In this document: in pieces, positions 1-8,613 of the stretch
How the letters are laid out: each line of letters begins with the position of its first letter
How positions within the stretch are numbered: the stretch's first letter is position 1
Source: Roseococcus microcysteis
GTDB lineage: Bacteria; Pseudomonadota; Alphaproteobacteria; Acetobacterales; Acetobacteraceae
Reading direction: 5' to 3'
Assembly: GCF_014764365.1 (NCBI RefSeq)
Contig: NZ_CP061718.1
Coordinates: forward strand, 2,496,501 to 2,560,500
Length of the DNA: 64,000 nt
Position numbers and translations under genes: made by a program
Notes under the pieces: generated by a model
Told to the model about the DNA's origin: nothing
Databases searched by the model: none
The model's input: only the letters and a program-made list of their open reading frames with translations

Positions 1-179
1 GCGTCGGCGGGCTTGGTGAAGTAGAAGGGCGGCTCGCGCGTCGGGTCGCTGCCCATCTCGATGGCGTGCTCGGCGTAGTTGCGGCCCACGCAGAAGATGC
101 GGCGCACCGGGAACATGGCGTCGCTGCCCTGGACGGGGATGGCGGCGATGGCGGGCGGGGTGAGGACATATTGCGGCAA
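1..179 (-). CDS. Fumarylacetoacetate hydrolase family protein (partial, N-terminus only)
   Basis: The reverse strand encodes the first 59 or so residues, and the gene runs off the left edge. I read [16 protein letters not shown] followed by [17 protein letters not shown] and [12 protein letters not shown]. The VGRNYAEHA and FYFTKPAD blocks are typical of the N-terminal part of the FAH fold in fumarylpyruvate/acylpyruvate hydrolases, which cleave a C-C bond in beta-dicarbonyl intermediates of aromatic catabolism. The start is a TTG at 179-177, chosen because a GGGAG lies 8 nt upstream and no ATG is in frame. The metal-binding residues lie outside the window, so the substrate cannot be assigned. 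Confidence 0.75.
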   Translation of the reverse strand, partial: MPQYVLTPPAIAAIPVQGSDAMFPVRRIFCVGRNYAEHAIEMGSDPTREPPFYFTKPAD

Positions 180-420
180 GACGGGGGCTCCCGGACATGG
201 CGGTGGGGCGTTGCGCCTTTGGTCTAGAGCGGTTTGCCGCGGTCAGAAACCGGGCCGGGCACGGATTCGCGCTGTCTTCGGTCACAGCTTGCCCGAAAAT
301 CATCATCAGGCTGGGCGCGCGGCAATCTTTCCGGCTTGACCCGACTTCGAGCGAAATGAGAAGTTTTGCACGCAACTCTGCGGCGCGGCGCCGAAAGCCC
401 CGGCGACATGCCCGGAACGC

Positions 421-452
421 AAAAGCGCCCGACCAGGGGGGTGGTCGGGCGC
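421..452 (-). terminator. Intrinsic terminator, reverse strand
   Basis: A perfect 11-bp stem (GCGCCCGACCA at 425-435 with TGGTCGGGCGC at 442-452, loop of six G) is followed on the reverse strand by TTTT (424-421). This is the classic Rho-independent layout. It would end leftward transcription coming from the C26 peptidase gene, whose stop is about 150 bp upstream, or from a small RNA in between. Confidence 0.75.
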
Positions 453-488
453 CCGTGCAGTACACTACCGATCGGAGTGGTCGGGCGA

Positions 489-507
489 GCCGGTAGGGGA
501 AACCGGC
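489..507. other. Hairpin in the 3' region of the C26 gene
   Basis: GCCGGT (489-494) pairs with ACCGGC around a 7-nt loop. It is one of several stem-loops in the reverse-strand transcript between 453 and 600. The others are CAGGT/ACCTG near 575-588 and an AACTGGCG/CGCCGGTT pairing. The role is unknown. Confidence 0.4.
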
Positions 508-599
508 GCGTCCACCAGCAGGTTGCCCCGCCAGTTAAGAAAACTTAGCACCATGCTGGGACGAAGCCAACAGGTTTCCACCTGTAGCCCTGCTCAATC

Positions 600-1373
600 C
601 TATTCTGCCGCCTGCAAAACGAAGCGTGCCGCCGCTCTTTCGGCACAGGCGGCGCCGAAGGACGTGAAGATGGCGCGGCTGAATTCGTCGCGTTCCCAGT
701 CATATTCAGGGTGCCACTGCACACCCCAGGCGAAATTCCGCGCTTCGCGGACACGCACGGCCTCGACCGTGCCATCGGGCGCCCAGCCCACCGCCTCCAG
801 CCGCGGCGCCAGGCGTTGAACCCCCTGGTTGTGCAGCGAGTTCACCGGAACCTCCTCACGCCCCGCCAGTTCCGCCAGCAGCATGCCGGGGGCGAGGCGC
901 ACCGCATGGGCCTTGCCCGTGCGGACGAGGGGGATGGGCTGGTCGCTCGGCGTCGAATGGTCCATCCGGCGCGGCAGGTCCTGGATGCGCTGGTCCAGGC
1001 TGCCGCCGAGCGCCACGTTCAGCTCCTGCATGCCCCGGCAGATGGCCAGCAGCGGCACGCCCGCCTGGATGGCGCCGCGGATGAGCGGAAGTGTGGTGGC
1101 ATCACGCTCCTGGTCCTCGGGCGTGCCTTCGGCGTGGGGCGGGCCATCATAATGGCCGGGCCAGACGTTGGAGCGACTGCCGGTCAGGATCAGGCCGTCG
1201 AGTCGCGGCAGGATATCGGCCACCAGCCCCTCGCCGCCGGCCGGGACCAGCACCGGCACGCCGCCCACCGGGCCCAGCACCACGCGCACATAGCTGTCCG
1301 AGGCCGCGTGGTTCGGCGTGTTGAAGATGCCGAAGGCCTTCACGCAGCAGGAGATGCCGACCAATGCTCGCAT
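600..1373 (-). CDS. Gamma-glutamyl-gamma-aminobutyrate hydrolase family protein (peptidase C26)
   Basis: A 257-aa cytosolic class I glutamine-amidotransferase fold. The nucleophile Cys112 sits in the elbow LLAICRGMQE, and His221/Glu223 in WGVQWHPEYD complete the triad. The family (PuuD-like) hydrolyses gamma-glutamyl amides, for example in putrescine breakdown. No other put/puu gene is adjacent, so the substrate is open. The ATG at 1373 is the only good start, but no Shine-Dalgarno is visible: a pyrimidine-rich TTTTCTCTCCTG precedes it directly, and that stretch is also the tail of the lolA terminator hairpin. Confidence 0.88.
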   Translation of the reverse strand: MRALVGISCCVKAFGIFNTPNHAASDSYVRVVLGPVGGVPVLVPAGGEGLVADILPRLDGLILTGSRSNVWPGHYDGPPHAEGTPEDQERDATTLPLIRGAIQAGVPLLAICRGMQELNVALGGSLDQRIQDLPRRMDHSTPSDQPIPLVRTGKAHAVRLAPGMLLAELAGREEVPVNSLHNQGVQRLAPRLEAVGWAPDGTVEAVRVREARNFAWGVQWHPEYDWERDEFSRAIFTSFGAACAERAAARFVLQAAE

Positions 1374-1382
1374 CAGGAGAGA

Positions 1383-1405
1383 AAACCGCGCCCACGCGGC
1401 GGTTT
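1383..1405 (-). terminator. Probable terminator after lolA
   Basis: AAACCGC (1383-1389) pairs with GCGGTTT (1399-1405). On the reverse strand the stem is followed by a T-rich run (TTTTCTCTCC). It lies 31 bp past the lolA stop and 10 bp before the next start codon, so it probably separates the two genes. Confidence 0.55.
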
Positions 1406-1436
1406 CAAGGCATGGGGCCGCGCCGGACGCAATTTT

Positions 1437-2069
1437 TCAGCGCCTCTGCTCAAGTTCTTCGCGGAATCGGGGGTCGTTGAAGGCAAACTGGAACGGATCG
1501 AAGCGTTCGCCCAGCCGCACATCGGTCAGGGTCACGCGGGTGACACGGCCCTGGGGGTCCTGGACCGCCCATTGCCGCAGCGCCATCGGCGCCTCGTCGA
1601 GGACGAGCTGCATGCGGCCCTCCGCCGCGCGGTCGGTGCGATGCAGGGTGACGCGCACCACGCCGGCGCCGCGCTCCACCGCCTCCACCGTGATGTCGCC
1701 CGCGAGGCGCAGCGGGTTCCGCAACAGCAGCCCCAGCGGCGTGGCCGAGAGCGGCACGATGGAGGCCTGCCGCAATTCCTTGTCCCAATGGAAGAATTGC
1801 CCGTCGGCCGCGATCAGCAGCGTGGGCTCGGGCGGGTCATATTCGAAGCGCATGCGGCCGGGCCGCCAGATCATGGCCGTGCCCTCGGCCGAACCGCCAT
1901 GCTGGCCGATCTGGAGGAAGCGCGCCCGCAGCGTGGTCAGGCCGTTGAAATAGCGCTCGACCTCGGCGATGGCCGCACGGTCGGGCGCCTGGGCCAGGGC
2001 GGGGGCGATGGCGGGGGCGGCGAGGCCTGGCGCGAGGGCCAGGCCGGTCAGCAGGGTGCGGCGTTGCAT
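1437..2069 (-). CDS. lolA: Outer-membrane lipoprotein carrier protein LolA
   Basis: A 210-aa periplasmic chaperone that ferries lipoproteins from the inner-membrane LolCDE complex to the outer membrane. An N-terminal signal with a twin-arginine-like start (QRRTLLTG) ends near residue 27 (ALAQA). The mature part shows the LolA pattern: an early LRARFLQ block, GTAMIWRPGRMRFEYDPP near residues 63-80, and a late DPFQFAF segment. Length fits the family. The next upstream gene on the same strand lies 57 bp away, and a hairpin with a T-rich tail follows the stop. Confidence 0.92.
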   Translation of the reverse strand: MQRRTLLTGLALAPGLAAPAIAPALAQAPDRAAIAEVERYFNGLTTLRARFLQIGQHGGSAEGTAMIWRPGRMRFEYDPPEPTLLIAADGQFFHWDKELRQASIVPLSATPLGLLLRNPLRLAGDITVEAVERGAGVVRVTLHRTDRAAEGRMQLVLDEAPMALRQWAVQDPQGRVTRVTLTDVRLGERFDPFQFAFNDPRFREELEQRR

Positions 2070-2126
2070 ATCCCTGTTGTGGGCGCGCGAAGGCCCCGGG
2101 GAAAGAGGGGCCCGCGCTACGGCGTG

Positions 2127-2747
2127 TTACTGCCGGGGGGGCATGCCGGGTGGCGGCAGCGCCGTTCCGCGCGGCATGCGCTCGGCCATGCCCGGGGGAA
2201 GCTGGAAGCTCTGGTAGCCCTGCGGCCGCTGGAAACGCGCCGGGTCCTGCGCGCCATAGGCGATGGCGGTGGCCACCATCTGCGAATTGGGCTGGTTCAC
2301 GGCCTCGGCGCGCAGCGTCACGCCATCGGCGGTGAGGCAGACGCGGGCGCTGTCATTGCCCTCGACCACGCGCCAGATGGTGCAGGGCGTGTTGGCCACG
2401 CGGTCCGTGCCCTCGCGCGTGAAGCGGGCATTGGGGCCGGGGGCGAAGCGCCGCGCCTCGGCCTCCTGGGAGGGGGGCAGGTCCATGATCATGCGCTGGG
2501 CCTGCATGACGACGAAGCCGCCGCCGCCCTCGGGCCCCACCACCATCCAGCCCTGGTTGCCGGGCATGTCCATCCGCATCAGCCCGCGGGCGGCCAGCCA
2601 GGACATGCGGACCTCGCCCGCGCCCTGGGGGGCCTGGTAGGTCACGGTGACATCGCGGGTGGGAATGGCCTGCGGGCGATCCTGCGCCAGGGCGGGGCTG
2701 GCGAGCAAAAGCGCCGCCAGGGTGACTTGCGGCATCAGCTTGGGCAT
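2127..2747 (-). CDS. Exported hypothetical protein (DUF4412-like)
   Basis: A 206-aa protein with a clear Sec signal (LAALLLASPALAQ, cleavage near residue 22). The mature protein has short beta-strand-like segments with VRMSWLAARGLMRMDMP and a later QRMIMDLPP, a pattern seen in periplasmic proteins annotated DUF4412. That assignment is tentative. One Cys pair (NTPCTIW, ARVCLT) could form a disulfide, and the C-terminus is proline-rich. The start is the second in-frame ATG (2747), because AAGGGAG lies 6 nt upstream of it. It sits between lolA and the porin gene on the same strand. Confidence 0.6.
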   Translation of the reverse strand: MPKLMPQVTLAALLLASPALAQDRPQAIPTRDVTVTYQAPQGAGEVRMSWLAARGLMRMDMPGNQGWMVVGPEGGGGFVVMQAQRMIMDLPPSQEAEARRFAPGPNARFTREGTDRVANTPCTIWRVVEGNDSARVCLTADGVTLRAEAVNQPNSQMVATAIAYGAQDPARFQRPQGYQSFQLPPGMAERMPRGTALPPPGMPPRQ

Positions 2748-2786
2748 GGGTCGCTCCCTTCGGACTGGTCCCAAAGGTGCGGATGG

Positions 2787-2816
2787 GGCGCCGCCGGGTC
2801 AATGCCCGCCGGCGCC
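2787..2816 (-). terminator. Strong hairpin after the TorF porin gene
   Basis: A near-perfect 12-bp stem (GGCGCCGCCGGG at 2787-2798 with CCCGCCGGCGCC at 2805-2816, loop tcaatg) starts 7 bp after the porin stop codon. There is no T run, so it may be a weak terminator or an mRNA 3'-end stabiliser. Confidence 0.5.
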
Positions 2817-2823
2817 GTCTGGC

Positions 2824-3597
2824 TCAGAAGGCCATGGAGAGGCTGCCATAGGCGCGTGCGCCGCAGACATCCTGCCCGCCCGTGGCCGTGGGGAAGCAGC
2901 GGCCCGTGGAGATCGAGGACTGGTAGTAGGCCACCGTCGCCGTCACCGTTCCCACATTGGGGATCACGAAGGGCCGGCTGAGGCCGATGGACCACCAGGC
3001 GTAGTCGGGCGCGGCGAAGACGGCGTTGCGTTCGATCCACTGGTGGCCGACGCGGCCCGCCACCGTCACGTCCCAGATGCCGGTGGCGTAGTCCACACCG
3101 CCCTGCAGATGGAAGGCCTGGCCCGAGGTGCCGAAGAAATCCGGCGAGGCATGGAAGGCGGCGGAGAGGGTCACGGGACCGATCTCACGCTTGGCCATGA
3201 TGTAGCCTTCCCAGAAATCCAGCCGGGGAATGCCGCCCACGGGCGCGGTGTAGCCCGGGTAGAGATAGCCGATGAAGCCGATGTCGAACTTCGTCTCGAA
3301 GGCGGTGAAGCGGTAGCCGCCATAGACATCCACCTCCTGCCGCGCATCGGTGCCGAGGAAGCGGACATTGGAGATGAAGGTGCCGACATAGAGGCCGGAG
3401 GAATGTTCGATCTCGGCCCCGGCCTGGTAGGCCATGCGCGAGCGCGTCTGGCTCAGGCCACGGAAGAGGTAGTCGCTGGCGAAGGTGCCGGTGACCGTGG
3501 CGGTCAGCCCCGTTTCGCCGAGCTGGATCTGGGCCTGCGCCGGCGCGGCGGCGGAGATGGCGCCGGCCGCGAAGAGGGCCAGAAGGAGCTTTCTCAT
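2824..3597 (-). CDS. TorF family putative outer-membrane porin
   Basis: A 257-aa protein with a Sec signal (residues 1-23, ending APAQAQ). The mature part alternates hydrophobic and polar residues and has the TorF hallmark near its N-terminus (TGTFASDYLFRGLSQT). It ends in an aromatic residue (SMAF), typical of outer-membrane beta-barrels. The family (TIGR02001) is a putative porin often found near nitrogen-regulation genes; none is here. The ATG at 3597 is chosen because it starts the signal peptide and has AAAGG 9 nt upstream. The longer frame from 3735 lacks coding character. Confidence 0.85.
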   Translation of the reverse strand: MRKLLLALFAAGAISAAAPAQAQIQLGETGLTATVTGTFASDYLFRGLSQTRSRMAYQAGAEIEHSSGLYVGTFISNVRFLGTDARQEVDVYGGYRFTAFETKFDIGFIGYLYPGYTAPVGGIPRLDFWEGYIMAKREIGPVTLSAAFHASPDFFGTSGQAFHLQGGVDYATGIWDVTVAGRVGHQWIERNAVFAAPDYAWWSIGLSRPFVIPNVGTVTATVAYYQSSISTGRCFPTATGGQDVCGARAYGSLSMAF

Positions 3598-3717
3598 GGA
3601 GTTTGCCTTTCGCCGGGCATGTGTCGCTACAACGCAACAATCAGGCACGAGGAATGGCCACGGAACAAGCAAACGGAACCCCAAGTAGGGTGAAATTCCG
3701 CTCATGCATGGAATATG

Positions 3718-3734
3718 CCCACAAAGCGGGCACA
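3718..3734. promoter_or_regulatory. Inverted repeat upstream of the porin gene
   Basis: TGCCC-acaaagc-GGGCA lies about 120 bp upstream of the TorF start, in a stretch less G+C-rich than its surroundings. It could be an operator or part of the promoter region. I cannot mark a confident -35/-10 pair. Confidence 0.3.
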
Positions 3735-3756
3735 AAGCCTGAGCAGATTGCCGCGC

Positions 3757-3966
3757 TCAGACCTTGAGGTCGAGCAGCGAGCCGCGCGGCCCCGGCTTCA
3801 CGGGCTGGGGCGGCACGGCCTCCAGCCGTCGCTCGGCCACCGGCTCGGGCCGGGCGGCACGCTCCGCGGCCGCGGTTTCGGGCGGTCGCGTTCCCTGCGG
3901 GGCCAGCGCCGGGCGGTTGCGAACGACCTCCTGGGTGAAGGCCGCGAGGGAGTTGGTGGTGATCAT
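3757..3966 (-). CDS. Small hypothetical protein, proline/alanine-rich
   Basis: A 69-aa product starting MITTNSLAAFTQEVV, then a Pro/Arg/Glu-rich low-complexity middle, and ending PRGSLLDLKV. It has no signal peptide, no membrane segment and no cysteines. The start at 3966 is preferred over the longer frame from 4059, whose extra N-terminus reads as non-coding. I do not recognise a family. The hydrophilic tail and an ordered-looking N-terminus of about 15 residues suggest a small adaptor or a chance frame. Confidence 0.4.
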   Translation of the reverse strand: MITTNSLAAFTQEVVRNRPALAPQGTRPPETAAAERAARPEPVAERRLEAVPPQPVKPGPRGSLLDLKV

Positions 3967-4125
3967 GCGCGCCACTGTCCACCGAAGCCGTGAAGATCCG
4001 GTTAACGGGCGGGGCGTTTGATGGCCCCCAAGGCCGGCGATGAGGCGATTGATCCGCATGGGCGCAGCTTGCCGCGCCCACGCGTTAACCTTCTAGCAAC
4101 TTATAGCTGTAGTGTTGATAAAATC

Positions 4126-5319
4126 TTAACGAGTCTCGAGCGCCGCGACGCCGGGCAGGGTCTTGCCCTCCAGCCATTCCAAGAAGGCGCCGCCGGCGGC
4201 GGAGACATAGCTCATCCGCTCGGCCACGCCGGCGTGGCGCAGCGCCGAGACGGTGTCGCCGCCGCCGCCCACGCTGCGCAGCGTGCCGGCTTCGGTCAGG
4301 CGCGCGGCTTCCTGCGCTACCGCCACCGTCGCCGCGTCGAAGGGCGCCAGTTCGAAGGCGCCGAAGGGGCCGTTCCACACGAGGGTCCGCGCGGTGGCGA
4401 GCTTGGCCTTCACCGCCGCGACGGTGGCGGGGCCCACATCCAGCGCCATCATGCCCGCGGGCACATCGTCCAGGCCGACCACGCGGTTGGGGGAGTGGGC
4501 GGCGAAGCCCTCGGCCACCACCAGGTCGAGCGGCAGCATGATCTCGCAACCGCCGGCCTTGGCCTGTTCCAGGATGGCGCGGGCGGTGTCGTGCATCTCG
4601 GCTTCCTGGAGCGACTTGCCGACGCCATGCCCCTGCGCGGCCAGGAAGGTGTTGGCCATCGCACCACCAATGACCAGCACGTCCACCTTCTTGGACAGGT
4701 TGCCCAGCAAATCGAGCTTGGTGCTGACCTTGGCGCCGCCCACGATGGCGAGCACAGGGCGCTGCGGGTTGCCGAGGGCCGCATCCAGCGCCTCCAGCTC
4801 GGCCTGCATCAGGCGGCCGGCATAGGCGGGGATGAGCTTCGCCACGCCCTCGGTGCTGGCATGGGCGCGGTGGGCGGCGCTGAAGGCGTCGTTCACATAG
4901 GCATCGGCCAGCTTGGCGAGGCCGGCGGCCAGCGCCGGGTCGTTCTTCTCCTCGCCGGCATGGTAGCGGGTGTTTTCCAGCAGCAGCACGCCGCCATCGG
5001 TGAGGGCCTGGGCGGCGGCCTCGGCCTCGGCGCCGATGCAGTCGTCCACGAAAGCGACCTCACGGCCCAGCGTGGTGGCCAGCGCCGCCTGCATGGGCTT
5101 CAGCGACATCTCGGGCACGCGCTTGCCCTTGGGGCGGTCGAAGTGGGAGCAGATGATGACCCGCCCGCCCTTCTCCGCCAGTTCGCGGATGGTTGGGGCG
5201 AGGCGCTCGATCCGCGTCATGTCGGTGATGCGGCCATCCTTCACCGGCAGGTTCAGGTCGGCGCGCAGCAGGATGCGCTTGCCGCGCGGGTCGAGGGCAT
5301 CAAGCGTGCGGAAGGACAT
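4126..5319 (-). CDS. pgk: Phosphoglycerate kinase
   Basis: A 397-aa cytosolic glycolytic/gluconeogenic enzyme that moves a phosphate from 1,3-bisphosphoglycerate to ADP. Signature blocks are in order: [13 protein letters not shown] near the start, [10 protein letters not shown], the LLENTRYH segment, [22 protein letters not shown], and the C-terminal nucleotide loop GGGDT. The start is ATG 5319, with GGAG 6 nt upstream; a longer frame to 5370 has no such site. It is the last gene of the tkt-gap-pgk set. A structured repeat fills part of the 144 bp between gap and pgk, so pgk may also be controlled at RNA level. Confidence 0.97.
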   Translation of the reverse strand: MSFRTLDALDPRGKRILLRADLNLPVKDGRITDMTRIERLAPTIRELAEKGGRVIICSHFDRPKGKRVPEMSLKPMQAALATTLGREVAFVDDCIGAEAEAAAQALTDGGVLLLENTRYHAGEEKNDPALAAGLAKLADAYVNDAFSAAHRAHASTEGVAKLIPAYAGRLMQAELEALDAALGNPQRPVLAIVGGAKVSTKLDLLGNLSKKVDVLVIGGAMANTFLAAQGHGVGKSLQEAEMHDTARAILEQAKAGGCEIMLPLDLVVAEGFAAHSPNRVVGLDDVPAGMMALDVGPATVAAVKAKLATARTLVWNGPFGAFELAPFDAATVAVAQEAARLTEAGTLRSVGGGGDTVSALRHAGVAERMSYVSAAGGAFLEWLEGKTLPGVAALETR

Positions 5320-5360
5320 GGAAAGCTCCACCGAAGAAGAAAAGCGCGCCTCAAGAGGAT

Positions 5361-5463
5361 CCGGCCGCAACGCGGCCGGCGCCGCCCACTCAACCGCGCG
5401 GCCGGCGCACCAGCCGCGCGGCGTAAGCCAAGCGCGCGAAGCGCGCGCCCGGCGCCTGAGGGC
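5361..5463 (-). repeat. Structured intergenic repeat, copy A (3' of gap)
   Basis: Read on the reverse strand the element begins right after the gap stop with GCCCTCAGGCGCCGGGC. It continues with hairpin 1 (GCGCGC-ttc-GCGCGC, 5446-5432), TTGGCTTACGC and a G+C-rich middle, and ends in hairpin 2 (CCGGCCGC-gtt-GCGGCCGG, 5379-5361). A second copy lies at 11524-11628 on the forward strand. The two align end to end over about 105 bp, and hairpin 1 differs by paired changes. The role is unknown (3'-end processing, mRNA stability or a REP-like element). Confidence 0.8.
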
Positions 5464-6483
5464 TTACAAACTTCCGAACAAGGCGGCCGTGTCGCTCATG
5501 CGGTTCGAGAAGCCCCACTCATTGTCGTACCAGCCCATGACGCGGACCATGCCGCCATTGTCCAGGCTCTGCGTCTGGGTGGCGTCGAAGGTGCAGGAGT
5601 GCGGGTTGGTGTTGAAGTCCACCGAGACCAGCTGCTCCGTCTCATAGGCCATGATGCCCTTGAGCGGGCCCATCGCGGCCTCGTGCATGGCCTGGTTCAC
5701 CTGCTCCTTCGTCACGCCGGACTTGGAGAGGTTCACGTCCAGCGACACCATGGACACGTTCGGCGTCGGCACGCGGATGGCGGTGCCGTCCAGCTTGCCC
5801 GCCAGCTCCGGCAGCACCAGGCCCACGGCCTTGGCCGCGCCCGTGCTGGTCGGGATCATGGAGACGGCGGCGGCGCGGGCCCGGCGCAGATCTTTGTGCA
5901 GCGTGTCCACCGTGTTCTGGTCGCCGGTATAGGCGTGGATGGTCACCATGTAGCCGCGCAGCACGCCGAACTTCTCGTGCAGCACATGCACCATGGGCGC
6001 CAGGCAGTTGGTGGTGCAGGACGCGTTGGACACGATGGTCATGTCCTTCGTCAGCGTCTTGTGGTTCACGCCATAGACGATGGTCGCGTCCGCATCCTCG
6101 CCCGGCGCCGAGATCAGCACCTTGCGCGCGCCGGCCTGGAGCAGCGCGCCGGCCTTGGCCTTGCTGGTGAAGATGCCGGTGCACTCCATCGCCACGTCCA
6201 CGCCCTGGAAGGGCACGGCGGCCGGGTCGCGCTGCGCGGAGACCTTGATGGGGCCATAGGTGCGGCCATTGCGCTTGATCAGGATGCTGTCGCCCGCGAC
6301 ATGCACCTCGCCGTCGAAGCGGCCATGCACGCTGTCATACTTGAACAGGTGGGCATTGGCCTCGACCGAGCCGAGGTCGTTGATGGCGACGCATTCCACA
6401 TCCGTCCGCCCGCTCTCGACCATGGCGCGCAGGACCAGGCGGCCGATACGACCGAACCCGTTGATGGCAACCTTCACCGGCAT
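5464..6483 (-). CDS. gap: Type I glyceraldehyde-3-phosphate dehydrogenase
   Basis: A 339-aa enzyme that oxidises glyceraldehyde-3-phosphate to 1,3-bisphosphoglycerate. The NAD-binding GFGRIGRL is at residues 9-16, the catalytic Cys156 is in SNASCTTNC, His183 is in TIHAYTGDQ, and the C-terminal [10 protein letters not shown] is present. Residue INDL after strand 2 fits an NAD-type enzyme. Of two close ATGs, 6483 is preferred because GGGAG lies 8 nt upstream. It lies 22 bp after tkt on the same strand. A structured repeat starts immediately after its stop codon. Confidence 0.97.
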   Translation of the reverse strand: MPVKVAINGFGRIGRLVLRAMVESGRTDVECVAINDLGSVEANAHLFKYDSVHGRFDGEVHVAGDSILIKRNGRTYGPIKVSAQRDPAAVPFQGVDVAMECTGIFTSKAKAGALLQAGARKVLISAPGEDADATIVYGVNHKTLTKDMTIVSNASCTTNCLAPMVHVLHEKFGVLRGYMVTIHAYTGDQNTVDTLHKDLRRARAAAVSMIPTSTGAAKAVGLVLPELAGKLDGTAIRVPTPNVSMVSLDVNLSKSGVTKEQVNQAMHEAAMGPLKGIMAYETEQLVSVDFNTNPHSCTFDATQTQSLDNGGMVRVMGWYDNEWGFSNRMSDTAALFGSL

Positions 6484-6505
6484 GCGATGCACTCCCTCTC
6501 TCGAA

Positions 6506-8542
6506 TTACGACAGCAGCTTGCGGGCCGCGGCGACCACCGCGGCCGGCGTGATCCCGAAATGGGCGTAGAGTTGGTCGGCCGGGGCCGAGGCGCCGAAGC
6601 CCGTCATCCCCACGAAGGCCGAGTTCTGGCCCAGCCAGCGTTCCCAGCCGAAGGACAGCGCGGCCTCGATGCCGATGCGCGGCGCCGTGCCCAGCACGGA
6701 ATCCTGATAACCAACGTCCTGAAGGGCAAAGAGTTCCCAGCAGGGCATCGAAACCACGGCGGCCTTGATGCCCGCCTCCGCCAGTTGCGCGCGGGCCTCC
6801 ATGGCGAGGCTCACCTCGCTGCCGGTGGCGATCAGCGTCACGTCGCGCGCGCCCTCGGCCTCGGCCAGCACATAGGCGCCGCGGGCGCAGCGGTTCTCGC
6901 CGGCATCGTCGCGCAGCGCGGGCAGGTTCTGGCGGGAGAGCGCCAGCACCGAGGGGCCATCGGCGCGGCGCACGGCCATGTCCCAGCACTCGGCCGTTTC
7001 CATGGCATCGGCCGGGCGGAAGACGAAGAGGTTGGGAATGGCGCGCAGCGAGGCCAGGGTTTCTACCGGCTGGTGCGTCGGGCCGTCCTCGCCCAGGCCG
7101 ATGCTGTCATGCGTCAGCACATGGATGACGCGCTGGTGCATCAGCGCGGCCAGGCGCAGCGCGGGGCGCAGATAGTCGGCGAAGACCAGGAAGGTGCCCG
7201 AATAGGGGATGACGCCGCCATGCAGCGCCATGCCGTTCATGGCGGAGGCCATGCCGTGCTCGCGCACGCCCCAATGGATGTAGCGGCCGGCGAAATCGCC
7301 GGGGCGCACGGCCGGGATGCCCTTCACATCGGTGTTGTTGGAACCCGTCAGGTCCGCGCTGCCGCCGACCATCTCCGGAATGGCGGGCACCAGGGCCGCG
7401 AGCGCCCGCTGCGAGGCGACGCGGGTCGCGATCTTGGGCTTCTCCGCCGCGTGCTGGGCGCGCAGCGCCGTCAGCGCCTCGTTCCAGTTGTCGGGCAGCT
7501 TGCCGGCCATGGCGCGCTCGAAATCCGCGCGCATGGGGTGCTTGGCCAGGCGTTTCAGCCAGGAGCGGCGGGTGCCGGCGGAACGGCGCCCGGCCTCCTC
7601 CCAGCGGGCCTTGAGGCCCTCGGGCACGGTGAAGGGCTCGGCATTCCAGCCCAGCGCCGACTTGGCGGTGGCGATCTCGTCGCCGCCCAGCGGCGCGCCA
7701 TGGCTGCCCGCCGTGCCCGCCTTCTTGGGCGCGGCGAAGCCGATGATGGTGCGGCAGGCGATGATGGTGGGCTTGCTGCTGCGCGTGGCCGCGGCCATGG
7801 CGGCCGTCAGTTGGGCGTGGTCATGCCCGTCCACCCGCTTCACCGCCCAGCCATAGGCCTGGAAGCGCTTCAGCACGTCCTCGCTGAAGGAGAGCGCGGT
7901 GTCGCCGTCAATGGAGATGTGGTTGTCGTCCCACAGCAGGGTCAGCTTGGACAGGCCCAGATGCCCGGCCAGCGACAGGGCCTCATGGCTGATGCCTTCC
8001 TGCAGGTCACCGTCCGAGCAGATGGCCCAGGTGCGGTGGTCCACCAGGGACTTGCCGAAGCGCGCGGCCAGCATCCGCTCGGCCAGCGCCATGCCCACCG
8101 CGTTGCAGACACCCTGGCCGAGGGGGCCGGTGGTGGTCTCGATGGCCGGGTGTTCGCCGAATTCCGGGTGGCCGGCGGCGGGGGAATGGAGCTGACGGAA
8201 GCGCTGCAGCACCTCCATCTCCATGCCCGCATGGCCGGTCAAATGCAGCAGTGAATACAGCAGCATGGACCCGTGCCCGGCGGAGAGCACGAAGCGGTCC
8301 CGGTCGGCCCAGCGCGGGTCGGCCGCGTCGTATTTCAGGAACTTCGTGAACAGCACCGTGGCGGCATCGGCCATGCCCATGGGCATGCCCGGGTGGCCGG
8401 ACTTGGCCTTCTCCACCGCATCCATGGCGAGGACGCGGATGGCATCGGCCATCCGGCGCTCCTCCGTCACGGGCTGGGCCAGGATGGCCGCCTGCGCGGC
8501 GAGGGCGAGGTTGGGGGCGTTGGGATCGACGATGCTGGCCAA
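6506..8542 (-). CDS. tkt: Transketolase
   Basis: A 678-aa thiamine-diphosphate enzyme of the pentose phosphate pathway that transfers two-carbon units between sugar phosphates. His50 in [11 protein letters not shown], the diphosphate/Mg loop CSDGDLQEG (176-183) with the partner Asn207 in [10 protein letters not shown], and the [10 protein letters not shown] helix with the activating Glu are all present, as is the C-terminal TGFGASAPA segment. Length is typical. It is the first gene of tkt-gap-pgk, which together supply triose and pentose phosphates. The 71 bp upstream of it, after priA, may hold its own promoter. Confidence 0.96.
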   Translation of the reverse strand: MASIVDPNAPNLALAAQAAILAQPVTEERRMADAIRVLAMDAVEKAKSGHPGMPMGMADAATVLFTKFLKYDAADPRWADRDRFVLSAGHGSMLLYSLLHLTGHAGMEMEVLQRFRQLHSPAAGHPEFGEHPAIETTTGPLGQGVCNAVGMALAERMLAARFGKSLVDHRTWAICSDGDLQEGISHEALSLAGHLGLSKLTLLWDDNHISIDGDTALSFSEDVLKRFQAYGWAVKRVDGHDHAQLTAAMAAATRSSKPTIIACRTIIGFAAPKKAGTAGSHGAPLGGDEIATAKSALGWNAEPFTVPEGLKARWEEAGRRSAGTRRSWLKRLAKHPMRADFERAMAGKLPDNWNEALTALRAQHAAEKPKIATRVASQRALAALVPAIPEMVGGSADLTGSNNTDVKGIPAVRPGDFAGRYIHWGVREHGMASAMNGMALHGGVIPYSGTFLVFADYLRPALRLAALMHQRVIHVLTHDSIGLGEDGPTHQPVETLASLRAIPNLFVFRPADAMETAECWDMAVRRADGPSVLALSRQNLPALRDDAGENRCARGAYVLAEAEGARDVTLIATGSEVSLAMEARAQLAEAGIKAAVVSMPCWELFALQDVGYQDSVLGTAPRIGIEAALSFGWERWLGQNSAFVGMTGFGASAPADQLYAHFGITPAAVVAAARKLLS

Positions 8543-8613
8543 GGTCCGGGCTGCTCTTCAGTTTGCGGGGTTCTAGAGGGGGTGGGCGGGGTGGGCAAGG
8601 TTATGCCCCTGGA

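Larger units (their letters stand above)
180..599. other. Gene-poor stretch with hairpins between FAH-family gene and C26 peptidase
   Basis: No convincing coding frame is seen on either strand. The stretch holds a TCTAGAGCGG-type motif (about 223-232) followed by a weak GGTTT/AAACC hairpin (231-251), then a series of reverse-strand hairpins between about 453 and 600, and a strong terminator at 421-452. The left part should contain the promoter of the FAH-family gene, but I cannot mark a clear -35/-10 pair. The right part is the 3' region of the C26 gene or a separate small RNA (see findings). Confidence 0.5.

Noticed and set aside
421-600. SRP RNA, tmRNA or RNase P RNA
   Set aside because: The conserved words of these RNAs (for example GGAAGGAAGCAGCC of SRP RNA) are absent on both strands.
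711-2981. A 756-residue forward open frame over the C26, lolA and exported-protein genes
   Set aside because: Its product is His/Arg/Gly/Ala-rich low-complexity sequence, and the opposite strand encodes well-recognised proteins. Long antisense open frames are expected at this G+C content.
4018-6552. An 844-residue forward open frame opposite pgk and gap
   Set aside because: It mirrors two certain enzymes and has the same low-complexity composition as other shadow frames.
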